From contig NBAY01000001.1 in the NCBI GenBank assembly GCA_002794775.1, positions 2,666,001-2,730,000 on the forward strand: DNA of 64,000 nucleotides, in the 5' to 3' direction. Shown here piece after piece: positions 33,621 to 45,126 of this stretch. The stretch's first letter is position 1; the number at the start of each line of letters is the position of its first letter. The notes beneath the pieces were generated by a model. The model did not search any database, had not been told where the DNA came from, and was given only the letters and a program-made list of their open reading frames with translations. The position numbers and the translations under genes are program-made. The stretch comes from Porodaedalea pini (Eukaryota; Basidiomycota; Agaricomycetes; Hymenochaetales; Hymenochaetaceae).

Positions 33621-35855
33621 CTAAAAAGGTGAGCGATAGTTACGGCGAGCTGGACACTCTGATGACCTGGCGCTGTGATTGCCCTGGCAGTTAATGCAAA
33701 GGGCGAAATGGTCACATTGAAGGTTATTGGACGCTGTGCAAGGAGCGCATTTAGCAACATGCACCGCAGTCCGGTGGGGTTCGGAACAGATTGCGCAACG
33801 GGCAACCGAGCGGCACTTTGAGGTGGGGTGACCCAGGCGATGACAGTTGTCGCACTGGTTGATGGTGGGGCGAGCCTTCATCTCCTCGAGTCGACGGATA
33901 ACGCCAAACACGGGGACGGATCTATTGTTGTGTAAGAAGAAATGATCGAAGCAGAGGTGTGCGTCATCCTTAAGGACAACTGAGACGTTGCAGTAATCGC
34001 GTTGGTTGAGGCGCTCGATAGATGACATGAATCGAGGCGGGAACATGAATTCCTGACCCTCAAATTGCGGTAGAGACGAGATCTCTTCGACCAGATCCTT
34101 TTTGGAATAGATAAGATTGGTGTCCTTGTCATAGACTGGGACACCGGGTATAACCATCTTGAATTGGGGCGATGGCGTGAATGCCTTAGCCCCGGAAATG
34201 TTGATGATTCGGTTGAGTTGAGAAACGAGTGTGTTGTGCTGTGCATCAAAGTCTGAGCGAATGTTAGTAAGGGCGATGAGTAGGTTACTGTTGGAGGTAT
34301 ATTCGACGTTCAGAATAACCAAGTGTTTGAAGAGTGGATTGCCTTTAAGGCCCACGCGAACAGTATTTTTTACCGATAAGGGGGACGGGCGAACGGCGAG
34401 GTCCCCAGGGAGCGAGAAGAAAATGCGACGAACATTGCGCACGCGGGTATTGACCGATCCGTTAGACCGGTTGATAGGTACTGTAGAAATTTCCCCTTGA
34501 GGGTTCTGTTCAGTAATACGGACAACTTTAGTCGGGGTAGCCTTGGGTTTCTTTTGGGCTGCTTTGGCATAAGACACGGTGGTGAAACCCTCTTGATCTG
34601 TGCCAACCGTTTCGACAGGGGGATAATGAACCTTGGTTTGAGAACCACGAGGGGCGTTGTGTTCTGAGTGGGCGTACCCATCGGGTGCGATGATGATGCC
34701 CTCCGAAGTCATGCAATAGCCGGAGCCTGGGATCCGGGTTTTGGCGATGGCAGCAGCATATTCGGTTTTACCGTTTTTGGGAACCGGGATGCGCTGTTTA
34801 ACGACCTGGGCTGGAGGGGGGAATCTGGTATCATGAACAAAGCGAGCCCCAAGGGGGTCCGGTAGAATTTTCTTCTGTTTATTGGAGTTAATGTTAGTTG
34901 AAGTCGACGGGTGAACCGCGGACACAGGGGAGTCTGAAATCTGTTTTTCAATTATATTAGTTTTTTCAGAAATAGAAGAGACGACTGCCGAAAGGTGCTG
35001 AATGGATCTGGACATGGCATGCATGGTGTCTGTGATTTCTTGGTCCCGAATGGTCTGGCTGTTAGTATAAATATTCTCAAACACGTGTTTAAAAGAGGGG
35101 GAATGAATGCGGAAAGTTGAATGGAAGGCCTCCAGACTTTCGTTAGCTGAGTTAGAGAGGCTGGTTTCATCGTCCAGACTATTTGACTTGTTTATCCAGG
35201 ATACCAAGTTGGAACTGATATTAGCGAGGATGGACCCAGCGCGAACCGGATCGTCGAACCAGGGCTTGTCAGCTGACCACGTCGGTTGTGAAATGAGCGT
35301 GTTAATAGTGTTGATGGTTTCTTTGGTAAGGCTCGCGAAGGAGAAATTGACCTTCTCGGCGATGGCCGGATCAGTCATTTCATCGATATCGTCCATAGTG
35401 TTGTCGACTTGCGGGGCCTGACTGGTATGCTCGTCTGGGATGTACAAATCGTCGTCCATAGCATCGTCGTCAATTCGGGCTGGAGGTGGGATAGACCTAT
35501 GTTCTTCTTCCGAGTTCGAGCGTTTAAGCGTGTTCTGCGATTCGATATCGGGAGTCGGGGGGAGGTCCCCTTGTTTGCGGAGCTTGGCGGCATGTTCGTC
35601 CGCCTCGACATCGGGAGACCACTTGGCACGGTTCGCTTGTACGGTGGCACATACGTTGTCATCGTGGTTGTAGGTCTTGTCGCGACCACAAGTGACACAT
35701 AACTTGGCGGTCCCACTAACACACTGGCGACTGTGATAGGGGAGATCCTGTTTACACTCCTCACACTTGGTGGGGTCCTTGGGATTGACAAGGGAACGAT
35801 AAGACTTTGTCTTGTTCAGAGAGGCCTTTGCTCTGGTCAACATTTTGTTGTCCAT
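33621..35855 (-). CDS. LINE ORF1, gag-like nucleic-acid-binding protein
   Basis: 744 aa, intact. It has an N-terminal Cys/His cluster (about residues 31-70: CEECKQDL, CVTCGRDK), a long acidic/Ser-rich low-complexity centre, then a C-terminal array of zinc knuckles (about residues 665-735), including CDNCHRLGHPTSKC, CAICSEPHRTAVHVAKC and CINCQGNHSARSSEC. This matches the RNA-binding ORF1/gag proteins of Tad and Jockey/I-type LINEs, which package element RNA. The N-terminal cluster is less usual. No stop or frameshift was found in the whole ORF, in contrast to ORF2. Confidence 0.85.
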   Translation of the reverse strand: MDNKMLTRAKASLNKTKSYRSLVNPKDPTKCEECKQDLPYHSRQCVSGTAKLCVTCGRDKTYNHDDNVCATVQANRAKWSPDVEADEHAAKLRKQGDLPPTPDIESQNTLKRSNSEEEHRSIPPPARIDDDAMDDDLYIPDEHTSQAPQVDNTMDDIDEMTDPAIAEKVNFSFASLTKETINTINTLISQPTWSADKPWFDDPVRAGSILANISSNLVSWINKSNSLDDETSLSNSANESLEAFHSTFRIHSPSFKHVFENIYTNSQTIRDQEITDTMHAMSRSIQHLSAVVSSISEKTNIIEKQISDSPVSAVHPSTSTNINSNKQKKILPDPLGARFVHDTRFPPPAQVVKQRIPVPKNGKTEYAAAIAKTRIPGSGYCMTSEGIIIAPDGYAHSEHNAPRGSQTKVHYPPVETVGTDQEGFTTVSYAKAAQKKPKATPTKVVRITEQNPQGEISTVPINRSNGSVNTRVRNVRRIFFSLPGDLAVRPSPLSVKNTVRVGLKGNPLFKHLVILNVEYTSNSNLLIALTNIRSDFDAQHNTLVSQLNRIINISGAKAFTPSPQFKMVIPGVPVYDKDTNLIYSKKDLVEEISSLPQFEGQEFMFPPRFMSSIERLNQRDYCNVSVVLKDDAHLCFDHFFLHNNRSVPVFGVIRRLEEMKARPTINQCDNCHRLGHPTSKCRSVARCAICSEPHRTAVHVAKCAPCTASNNLQCDHFALCINCQGNHSARSSECPARRNYRSPF

Positions 35856-35890
35856 AGCGGAGAGACAGAAGAGAGATAGCTTTGACTACA

Positions 35891-38040
35891 AGATTTCCCA
35901 CGGTCAAGATGATGGAAGTAGGAGATCAAGAAGTGCGCGCTTCAGCGCTACGGCACACTGGAGAGTCTGGAGGAATGTGCTACTATGTAGTAAGAGACAA
36001 CGAACGCGGTGCGCCAAACATTTGCATTGGCTGCTATATAGATATACTAAAGACAATTTCGGAGCTCTATTTCTCATTCTGAGGGAAATGATGCAATATT
36101 AATGTGCATTCAAAACTAACACCGTCGCTCCCTCGAAACAAAGGTCGTCGGGGACTCGCTCAGGATTACGGGCTCGCATTGCGTGCAGGAGATGCCACAT
36201 CGAAATAATTTTACCTGTTGATTCAACTGTCATCGCCCTGGTCCAGGAAAGATGTTGGCTCGGATGCTGATATCGTTTACTGCTGGGGAAGATGGATAAA
36301 GGAAAGGATAAAAAGATTCGAGCCATCTCCAACTCACGTATTCCGCGTCGAACACGCTCCCCTCCAGTACCCCGTCTCCAGCTTCGAAGATGTGTATCCC
36401 CGTGTATGCACAGGCCAAGTCTGAGGCTTCGTTCCGCCCTTGAACAGCACGATGAGAAAGGAAAGCGGCTGAAGTCGACCACCAAACCTCCGTCGACTCT
36501 GGCCTCCAGTCAACAGCAGCAGGTGCAGTTCTGCCAGATCCTCGTCGCCGTATCGATCCCAATTTCGGACGGCCGCTTTGGGACGATTGCATTGCGCAGT
36601 ACCAAGCCCAGTACTAGTATGGGTAGGAAGCGGTATATCGCTAGTATTATACGCAAAACATATCCGGACAGATGCTGACGTAGCAGCGTCCTCAGGCGCA
36701 GACATAAACGTAGCTCAGCCGTCGATGCCGAGCAGCGCACTGCAAATTTCACTGGAAGTAATGGAGCAGGTGAGATCGTAAGGCGAAACCTTTCCGTGCG
36801 CTAGGGTCCGAAGGCTAGGCGGAGAAATCGCACGATCACAGAGGGACTCGTTGGTGGCATAGGTAAAGGTAAATGCGCAGTCGGAGAGGCTGCACCCGTT
36901 AAAGCCGATTCTAATGGCATCAATCCGGCCAACATCGACTCGTCGAGTAGTTCTGTGTTTACAGCGGTGTGCGCTTGCGCGTTGGAAGCACCCTCGGAAG
37001 AAACCAGAGAGTCGATCTGTGGCGGCTATCGAAAGCCTGTGTAGACTCCCGCTGATAGTAACATTTTCCAGTCGTTGAAAAGGCCCTCCGCTTTTTCATC
37101 AGGTAGTCAACACGTTTCCACTGCGCTCAATGTCGTCTGGATGTATACAGTGAAGGATGCTAAGAGCGGTTAAATATATGTTTGCTGCACGTACTCGACC
37201 TCCTTTCACGCGACTCTCATCGTCGCCAAAGCGACTTTTTGCATATCTTTTATTGTGAAAAATAGTTAGATGTATTAAATGAGCAATTCCGTTCAGCTTG
37301 ATTGGATGTCTGCACCATGAGAATACTTACTCGGATCCAACGCTTGCCACGATCATTTCAATCAATCAACAAACAATGTTCACATTGCATTTGACGCTGC
37401 AATCTACAATCAAATTGCTCTCAGGTTGTATGATGCGCATCCCCAGAGAAACGACTAGAAATCTATCGCACACTGCTTAAGACGGTGCAGCAAAGGTTCT
37501 GAGCGTCGGTTGTCCGATTAGTATATTGTCTATTTGGTTTCTTGTATTTTTCATTCCCGCGACTCGGTCCTACATGCTTCACCTTGCAGCGGTTTCCTTC
37601 ATCTCGAATACGTGTGAGAGGAGATGCCGAGAGCGAGCTAGATCGAAGTTCGTCTTACGCAGACCTAGAACGCCCTAGCCATGCATATGACTCGGGAGTT
37701 CAAATTGTCGCAGCTACAGTCATTCTGACAGCAGAACGACGCCATCATGTGCGACAAAGCTCATTGAAGTTCCACAGGAGGAATACTTTTTGCTTTCGAG
37801 ACCAGGCCTATAGCAATTGTAAAAGGTCCAGTAACTGAGTAAGGCTTGCGACGTGACCAAACGGGAGAGCGATGCGTGACCCTACGATAGCCTAAATTAA
37901 CTAATGATGGTTTACTTGCCTTTGCTTATTGCTAGCCCTCTAACTTCCAAGTGCCTACTTCAATGTTCTCAGCTCCCGTAGCTTGCTCTTCGCCACCGCC
38001 ATCTACCTCATGAGCTGAAGGCGACTATATTAGCGTCTAA
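35891..38040. other. Long region without a supported gene
   Basis: Overlapping ORFs of 60-130 codons occur on both strands at 36100-36780, but none shows a domain, and codon runs are rich in shadow frames. 36800-38000 is without notable ORFs. It could hold decayed gene remnants or a long regulatory region between the LINE and the gene at 38041. Confidence 0.4.
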
Positions 38041-39095
38041 ATGACCAGCAACATCGCCTCCCTGCCGCCTCCCCCTGCGTCCGATTTCGGTGTCGTGCCC
38101 GTCGACGCTCTCGCTGCCGCGCTGCTTAAGCTCGGTATCACCGACGTGACAGCGACGAGGCTCCTCGAAGCTGTCAAACAGGAAGGGAAGCGTGAGGATA
38201 ATGGTAATGCAAGTACAGAAAGGCACAAGGCCATTTTGAAACGTGAGTTCCTCAAACTCAAATGTACGGCCGTTGTGGACTGAATATTATACTCTTTATG
38301 AAGTTGCGTCTGAGCCTGAAAAGACTCAGTACGGCTCAATCCCTCCCTACAAATCCGTTTTCATCGAGCATCCTAAGACTCCCGTGTCATCTGACCCGAA
38401 GACCCAGGAACGACGGCGTCGGCTGCGCGCTCTCGCGAAAGCAGCTTTTCCGGACGGCAAAGTCCCCGACCCATACACCAATGTCTGGCTCAACGAGTTC
38501 GGTGATGACGCCGCCAAGAGACTGCCATTCATTCTCTCATCAATCGTGATGACGCCGCTTGATGATGATTCAACTCAGCCGCCGGAGCAGCGATTCGAGA
38601 ACGTGTGGTGTCTATGGGATACTGGGGCTCAGATATCACAAGTGCTAAGCAGCCAGCTGGATCCGCATATTAGGGGTGATCAGACGTCGGGCCAGGCACT
38701 TATGTCAATTAAGTGGGTGAAGCACACCTGATGCTATTCGATTCTTACCTTCATCAGATTCCCCGGGTTAGAATATACCTTTGAAAGCATCATCGCATTC
38801 CGAGAGCATATGCCGAACAACACAACATTCATTATTCTCGGCCAACATGTACGTTCCCATCAATAGCTACCTTTGGTCATTCACGTTCTAATGTGTACTC
38901 CCTTTCGGTACGTAGGCACTTTTAAATCGACTTCAATATATCATTCAGCCACAGCTGCTCAACCCACAGCTAAAGACGATAAATCCGGCGGCTTACGGAC
39001 AAATTGAGTGTGTTACTCCGCCTCTTCTGGTACATAGTGAGCAAGCTGAGCCATTGAACCAGTTTACTTTACTATGCCGATCCGCTCAACGATGA
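38041..39095 (+). CDS. Host-type protein with a retropepsin-like domain
   Basis: Exons 38041-38242, 38304-38712, 38758-38848 and 38916-39095, giving 293 aa. Residues about 145-235 look like a single retropepsin half: WCLWDTGAQISQVL (Asp-Thr-Gly-Ala catalytic loop) and, about 55 residues later, TFIILGQHALL, the hydrophobic-hydrophobic-Gly motif that closes this fold. Upstream is a short helical N-terminus and a basic linker (RRRRLRAL). There is no reverse transcriptase, integrase or LTR nearby, and the domain is split by introns, so it behaves like a host gene rather than a retroelement fragment. Retropepsins act as dimers; activity is unproven. Confidence 0.6.
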
Positions 39096-39494
39096 TAATT
39101 CTGATGCGGCTGTCGTCCTCTAATCCGCGAGCGATATGCCCGCTTCTAAGCATGTTTTGTTATGTTTCCAAGTACAGTGATTGGTCAAATGAAGCAGGAA
39201 CGTATCTGTATCGAATCAAATTGGAGTTGTCTACTACTTTTACGGAATCTACTCCTTTCACCCGATAGTACTCTACTGTGCGGCTTTTGTTATCAAAAAA
39301 TGACCGAGAAGACACCGGACGTCCGTAACCACTCAAACTGCCTGATATGGAAGCTGCAGATCAGTTGTTTACAAAGCGTGTACAGGGCGTTGCCTGTCTA
39401 TTTCAAAGTTGTACGCGTCATTCAGACTTGTGTATCGACCACCATCTACCTTGTTATTCAAAAGAGCAATACTGACGACGCCGACGAATACACG
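39096..39494. other. Spacer upstream of Ubp6
   Basis: Open frame overlaps from 39162 into the Ubp6 start, but the upstream part has no ubiquitin-like signature. Probably the Ubp6 promoter and 5' UTR. Confidence 0.4.
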
Positions 39495-41676
39495 ATGCCT
39501 ACGATCCAAGTTAAGATCAAGCACGACGGAAAGGTGCACGACGACATCCCACTCAACACTGACGCCCCGCCCGCTGTGTTCAAGCAGAGCATCTATGAAC
39601 GCACGGGAGTTCCTGTGGACAGGATGAAGGTCATGGTGAAGGGCGGAACCCTGAAGGTGAGGCTGCTTGTGTGGTCTGACACGGCTTTGCTTGCGCGCCA
39701 GAGTAAGGAAGGCTCCATGAACTGTATGCTATACACAGTTGGCTTGTAACAAAGCCAGAAGACAATACTTAATTGAACGCATCGTCTTGAAGCAGCATAC
39801 TCCATGTCATAATATTTGTGTGCCAGTTGCTAATCTGTTTTGTGGCATAGGATGACACGGACTGGAGGAAAGTCGCACCCAAAGAGGTTCGTGCTGCCGC
39901 ATTAGTATATGTTGGCGGACTGCGCTAAATTTTGACTTGCGCAGGGACAAACATTCATGGTCATTGGTGCTGCGGGAGAACTGCCAAAGCCACCTTCAAA
40001 ACCAGTTGTCTTCCTTGAAGGTCTGTGCTCTCGGCTTCTTTTGATGAGTGATACTAATTCGTATTTTACAGACATGGACGACGCTGAGCTTGCAGAGGCC
40101 GTAAGTGCAAAAGCTTTTTTCTATTCTAAGATTGCGTCTGACATGGCATATATACAGCTCGCACTTCCTGTTGGCTTTAAGAATCTCGGCAATACTTGTT
40201 ACATGAATGCCACGCTACAAGTTATGCGTGCCATACCCGAGCTGCAGAATGCACTCACTTCTTTCCAGCCATCCTCCTCGACATCAGAAGGCAATCCTTC
40301 GCTCACGCGTGCTCTTCGTGACATGTACGCTGGTCTGCGCCTGTCCGTGGATGTTTTTACCCCGCTCGCGTTCCTCAGCTCGCTGCGTCAGGCGGTGCCG
40401 CAGTTTGGCGAAATGGCTCGTGTGGGGAAGAGCGGAATGGGCGGTTACGCACAGCAGGATGCGGAGGAGTGCTTGACGCAGATTAGTAACGCTCTTCAGG
40501 CTATTCCTGGCACTGGTGACTCGCGCAAGCGGTTTGTTGAACAATACATGATGGGCGAGATGCGTCGCGAGTAAGGTTTCTTCCTACGTCCGTCCGGGTG
40601 CGGTGTTGCTCACTTCAGACAGGTTAAAATGCGATGAAGCGCAGGAAGAAGAGCCGACAGTATCGTTTGAGAGGGTGCTCAAGCTCGAATGCAACATCAC
40701 TACGACGACCAACTTTATGCACACAGGTATCATGGACGCACTTGACCAAAAGATTGAAAAGACCTCGCCCTCGCTGGGGCGTCAGGCCGTATACACGCAG
40801 CGGTCTCGGCTCTCCCGAATTCCAGTCAATCTTACTGTGCATATGGTGCGTTTTGCGTGGAAGCGCGACATTGCAAAAAAGGCCAAGATCATGCGCCGTG
40901 TATCTTTCCCTCAGGAGCTCGATGTTCTCAATCTCTGTACCGATGACCTTCGCGAGAAGCTGCTTCCCGTCAACAAGCGCCTCAAAGAACTTGACCGCGA
41001 TCGTGCTGAGCGCCGTAAAGTGCGCAAACGCACAAAGGCTGTCGTCGATGCGGCTTCGAGCACGAGCGCGGAGGACGTTGAGATGGCCGACACTGTTCGC
41101 GGACTGGGTGGGCCGCCGTCGCCCGTTCTCTTGCAGGCACCTGTTCCAGCCGGGGCGGAACCACTGACTGCGGACGCTGCTCCTACCACTGCTACAAATG
41201 TCAAGGGGAAGGGCAAGGAAATCGAGGGCGCGGCGCTCGAGCCGGAAAGCGAGTACCGCGCACGTGAGCTTGCGGAGCTGGAGGCGCTCGTACCGGCGGA
41301 CATCAAGGCTGATGTAGGCGCGAGCTGCACGGGGCTGTACGAGCTTGTCGGTATCGTTACGCACAAGGGCGCGACGGCGGACTCGGGTCACTATATCGGG
41401 TTCGTGAAGAAGAGTGCGCTATTGCCTGTGAATGTTGGTAGTGAGGAGGGGCAAAAAGGAAAGCTGGCGGAGGACGATGAGGATTGGTATAAGTTCGATG
41501 ACGAGAAGGTGTCAGTGTTCCCACAGGACAAGCTATCTACGCTCGAAGGTGGAGGTATGTGCTTTGTGTTTGCATAGCTTCTGGGAATGCATGAGTACTG
41601 ATTCTTGTTTGTTTGTTTTTCAGGCGAGGATGCATCGGCGTATTTGCTACTTTACCGAAGCAAGTCTTTGGCATAG
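39495..41676 (+). CDS. ubp6: Proteasome-associated ubiquitin C-terminal hydrolase Ubp6/USP14
   Basis: Seven exons: 39495-39656, 39851-39886, 39945-40020, 40072-40100, 40158-40570, 40623-41554 and 41624-41676; 566 aa, close to other Ubp6 proteins. An N-terminal ubiquitin-like domain (MPTIQVKIKHDG... KVMVKGGTLKDDTDW) binds the proteasome regulatory particle. The USP domain has the Cys box (NLGNTCYMNATLQ, Cys about residue 121) and the His box (ATADSGHYIGFV), ending SAYLLLYR. It trims ubiquitin chains at the proteasome. A low-complexity insert of about 100 residues (Ala/Pro/Glu-rich) separates the fingers from the His box. Exons 2 (36 nt) and 4 (29 nt) are unusually short but match family residues. 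Retaining the last intron would give an alternative, shorter C-terminus. Confidence 0.92.
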
Positions 41677-41959
41677 ACAAGGATAGAAAAAATACGATAT
41701 GTACGCATAGATGTTGCGTTATACGAATAACTATTGTGCTGCTGAGATTGCAGGTCTATACAATCGGACGAGTCAGTGAGACATTGATCACGCATCTTCA
41801 GCTTTCGTTCAAGGATTTCTCTAAGCATATCAAGGAGTTTAAGTTCACAGACTCCGGCGGGAGATCTATCTACACAGTTTAAAAAAAGCAATTATACTTT
41901 CATCCACAATTATTAATTCTCTGTACGATCTATCACAAGCTTTCTTCTGCTCAGCTTCT

Positions 41960-42950
41960 CTATTTGATGCTCTTGATAATCTTATAGAGATCCTGCATCG
42001 CCTCGACTTCTGAACGCAAGTCATCACGTTCCGCGCGGTACGCCGTGAGCTCCTCGTCACTGTGAATGCGCGCTTGGCCGATCGCCCAGTCGAGGAGGCA
42101 GATACGCTTGCGTACAGTCGTGAGACTGCGCAGCATGCGCCACAAGTAGTCGCTACGCTCGCGCGCGGAAAACGACTTGGTGACTTGGTTGCCGTAGCCG
42201 TAGTGCGAGAAGTCGCAGAGGTGGGCGACGGCGCCGTTGAAGGCGGTTATGGCTGGGGCCATCGGGTGAGTCATGATAGACGGAGGTAAGTGAGCGAGCG
42301 GAAGGGAATGTACCTTCTTTAACTGATTTCTGATGTACGAATACAGGGCTACCTCTCGGTGAGTGAGTGTATATGAACAAGGAATAAAGGGGAAACTACC
42401 TGTTTGGTGCCATTCTCTCAGCATTGCTCGTTAACAGTGGCTGGAACACGCCTGGCTTCGAAGGCTTTGCTTTCGACCGTATCTCAATGCCATTACGGGA
42501 AATTGTAAAACCGTTCTCTCGCTGAGACTTGCGCGAAGTCGTTCGAGCGCGTTCCCGAGCGGAAGCAGCCTCGATGAAGCGCTCGCGGTCCGATAATTTC
42601 CCTCGTCCGCAAAGCACAGGGACACTTACTGTCTTGGAGGACTGGTCGACAGCAGTCTCCGAGTTCACGCTGGATGTCGTCTCCGAAGAGGCTGAGCGCG
42701 GGAACGGGAAAACGATGGCATCGCCAGGCGACCCTGGTTCGGGCACGAAACTGTTCCGCAGCGGAGACGCTACGCACTGCCGTGGCTTCTTGTCCTTGTT
42801 ATGCATCGAAGGCCAGCCTTTGCTCTTCCGGACAGGTACCTAACTGTGAGCTCCATGGACACTAAATGAGAGAAGGAGTGAGAACGTTACCTGGAGGCGG
42901 GGCTTCTCGGTGCGTGGAGCCATGGGGGCTTTCAAGAGCTCCGGGTTCAT
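41960..42950 (-). CDS. Unrecognised 277-aa protein with C-terminal helical region
   Basis: Four minus-strand exons: 42950-42891, 42839-42400, 42354-42314 and 42252-41960. All phases agree and the frame ends in TAG. The N-terminal half is basic, Ser/Pro-rich and likely disordered, with an ERFIEAASARERART segment. The C-terminal 95 residues are predicted helical (SARERSDYLWRMLRSLTTVRKRICLLDWAIGQA, then a coiled-coil-like ELTAYRAERDDLRSEVEAM; shown here in short pieces only). The layout recalls small complex subunits of chromatin or transcription machinery, but I cannot name a family. It converges with Ubp6 across 283 bases. Confidence 0.6.
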
Positions 42951-44102
42951 GCTGGACGAACGACTAATAGAGTAGCAGGACAGCGAAGCGGGAAGGAGCT
43001 GGTGTTGCAGACGCGGAAGCTGAAGGCTAAATAGGCTACAGATCCGCTGCCACTCTGCGGGCCACTGCGTGGCCCCCTCCCGTTGTATACGGTTGGTTTA
43101 AGCGACGTAATGGTCGTGGTCTAGACCCTGGAGCATAAGCTGGCCACTTCCTTGCAGCGTGGCAGTTGAGCTCGGTAGAAACCCGAGTTATCGCCCTGGG
43201 GTTGCAGTTTTCTGCAGAGTCATTTAGTTCATGGGTGAAAATCACAAGGGCTTCTGTCGATTATCCGCCCGTCCTGCTGAACGCGAGAGGGAAAGAAAGA
43301 AAAGCCGCCGGTGGAGTTTCAGTGATTTCAGAAGCATAAAGCGTGACGACTGACATCGACGAACAAGTTTAGATACAGAGAGTTGCCAAGTTATTCATGA
43401 CAGCAACGGGATCAAACAGTTCGGTACACGGTAGAACGTTGGATCAGGATGGCTTCGCGATTGCAGAATCAACTCGTCCGACTAGTTGGGATAAAGAGCG
43501 CCTGGCATTGCTCCAGTTTCTTCGTGTCATATCGGAAATAGAAAATGTTGCATCTTCGGACATGCCGACCATCAGTACTCGGAGCCAGTGTAGTTCAACT
43601 GCACAAATCCTTTGGAATAAACTTGTGTCCGACGGTCGGCATCCGGGCAGGATATCAACGTCCAGGCATACCATTCCTTGATCCATAGACGACTGTTGGA
43701 GGGAGATGCAGTCAAATACGGACTCCTTCCTCACGCTTCAGTGGGCTTGCCATGAATGACAGCACATGTGAGCACGAAGGCTTTTACGGTTTAATTTCGA
43801 GGCTCACCCAATTCAAAGGAAGCAACATGGACTTGCAACCGAGGACCGTGACTGACTCCGCTTCCAGTTGAGAATAAAGTTTTCATCACGTGCGTTAAAC
43901 CTGAACATAGACGTTTGTTTTAAATTTTCAACTCTCTTCATGTACTACTAGTACTGCTGTGCGCCCACATGCACAGCGAACGTGTTGACTCAGACCACTG
44001 CGTTACTCACCTTGCGAATCGGGTGTGTTGACTCAAGCATGCTGAGCAAGCACGCTGCTCGCGTCATTGATAGCTCAGTCATGCGCTCAACCCCGAAGCC
44101 CA
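42951..44102. other. Intergenic region, no gene supported
   Basis: Two overlapping opposite ORFs near 43400-43730 show no domain. Contains the divergent promoters of the 277-aa protein gene and the glutathione transferase gene. No RNA gene or repeat seen. Confidence 0.45.
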
Positions 44103-45126
44103 ATGCTCAGCCCTTTAAAGCACGTCATACGGCTCTCTTTCCCAGCACTTCAATCCTCTTCTTCCCACCTCGCGTTCGCTCGTAACTTCAGTCGTACTGC
44201 ACCCATGGCCGCAAAAACCGATAAATCTGTTGTGTTGTACACGCAGGGCACGCCGAATGGTTGGGCACCGTCGATTCTGCTCGAGGAGCTCAAGGTGCGT
44301 GATTGGCGCGATTTCTTGAGTATTTTACACATAGAATGAGGTCTTCTTGCTGTCTCAGGCAGCCTACGGTGGACCTGAGTACGAGTGAGTGCTACTTGCG
44401 GCCTGTCATCGTTATTTTTGAGCTTATTCATCTCGCTCAGAGTTGTCGAAATGAGCATTCGTGACGCGGATATTGGCAAAGTACATAATCAGGTCAAGTC
44501 CCCCTGGTTCCTCGAGATCAACCCGAACGGACGCATCCCCGCAATTACTCATGACGGCTTCCCCGTCTTCGAGACCTCCGCGATCCTTGCCTACCTCGCC
44601 CAGCAATTTGACAAGGAGCACAAATTTTCGCGAGACCCTGTCAGTGACCCGAAGGGCTACAGCCAGGAACTGCAATGGCTCTTCTTCACGGCAAGCTGCT
44701 TAGCGATCTTAAATGTTTCTTTGCTGACTATGCGCATTTGTGGTGATTACTCAGCATGGAGGCATTGGTCCCATGCAGGGCCAGGCGAACCACTTTAACC
44801 ATTACGCGCCTGAGAAAATGTGCGGCTTCTCACTCCCATTCTCTACTTTCTTTTCTTAAGCTGATGACCGATCGTACAGCCCGTACGCGATCAACCGCTA
44901 CCTAAACGAGACGAGGCGTCTGTACGGCGTGCTCGAGACGCGTCTGGCGAAGCAGGATTATCTCCTCGACTCCTATGGCATCGCGGACATCAAGGCCTTC
45001 GCCTGGGTGCGTATCGGCGACCGCACGGGCGTCCCGCTCGCGGAATTCCCGAACGTCAAGAAGTGGGTCGACCGCATTGAGGCGCGTCCCGCCGTCAAGG
45101 CTGGTCTTGCCGTCCCGGCTAAATGA
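44103..45126 (+). CDS. Ure2p-like glutathione S-transferase
   Basis: Exons 44103-44294, 44359-44384, 44441-44690, 44755-44819 and 44880-45126. The thioredoxin-like half has [36 protein letters not shown] with the cis-Pro, and [10 protein letters not shown] (the ES/TS glutathione-binding motif). The helical half has [39 protein letters not shown] and a final [13 protein letters not shown]. This is the fungal Ure2p/GTT class, which conjugates or reduces with glutathione. From MAAK at 44205 the protein is 225 aa; an in-frame ATG at 44103 adds 34 residues rich in Ser, Arg and hydrophobics, resembling a mitochondrial presequence. The third intron (44691-44754) is GC-AG. Confidence 0.88.
44691..44754 (+). 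other. GC-AG intron in the glutathione transferase gene
   Basis: Donor ACG|GCAAGC, acceptor CTCAG|CAT. It joins FFT to [10 protein letters not shown] in phase 0, matching the family; no GT donor nearby gives this junction. Confidence 0.75.

Larger units (their letters stand above)
29700..35890 (-). mobile_element. Non-LTR retrotransposon (LINE, Tad/I-like), nearly full length
   Basis: Encoded on the minus strand: ORF1 35855-33621 and ORF2 33615-29791, followed by about 90 bases of 3' sequence and about 35 bases of visible 5' leader. Domain order is gag-like zinc-knuckle ORF1, AP-type endonuclease, reverse transcriptase, RNase H, then a CCHC-like motif, as in Tad1-like fungal LINEs. The outer borders are approximate: I found no clear poly(A) tail or target-site duplication. 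Confidence 0.85.

Noticed and set aside
36218..36781. Overlapping ORFs of 67-128 codons on both strands
   Set aside because: They are shadows of each other, show no motif and cannot be spliced into a longer convincing product.
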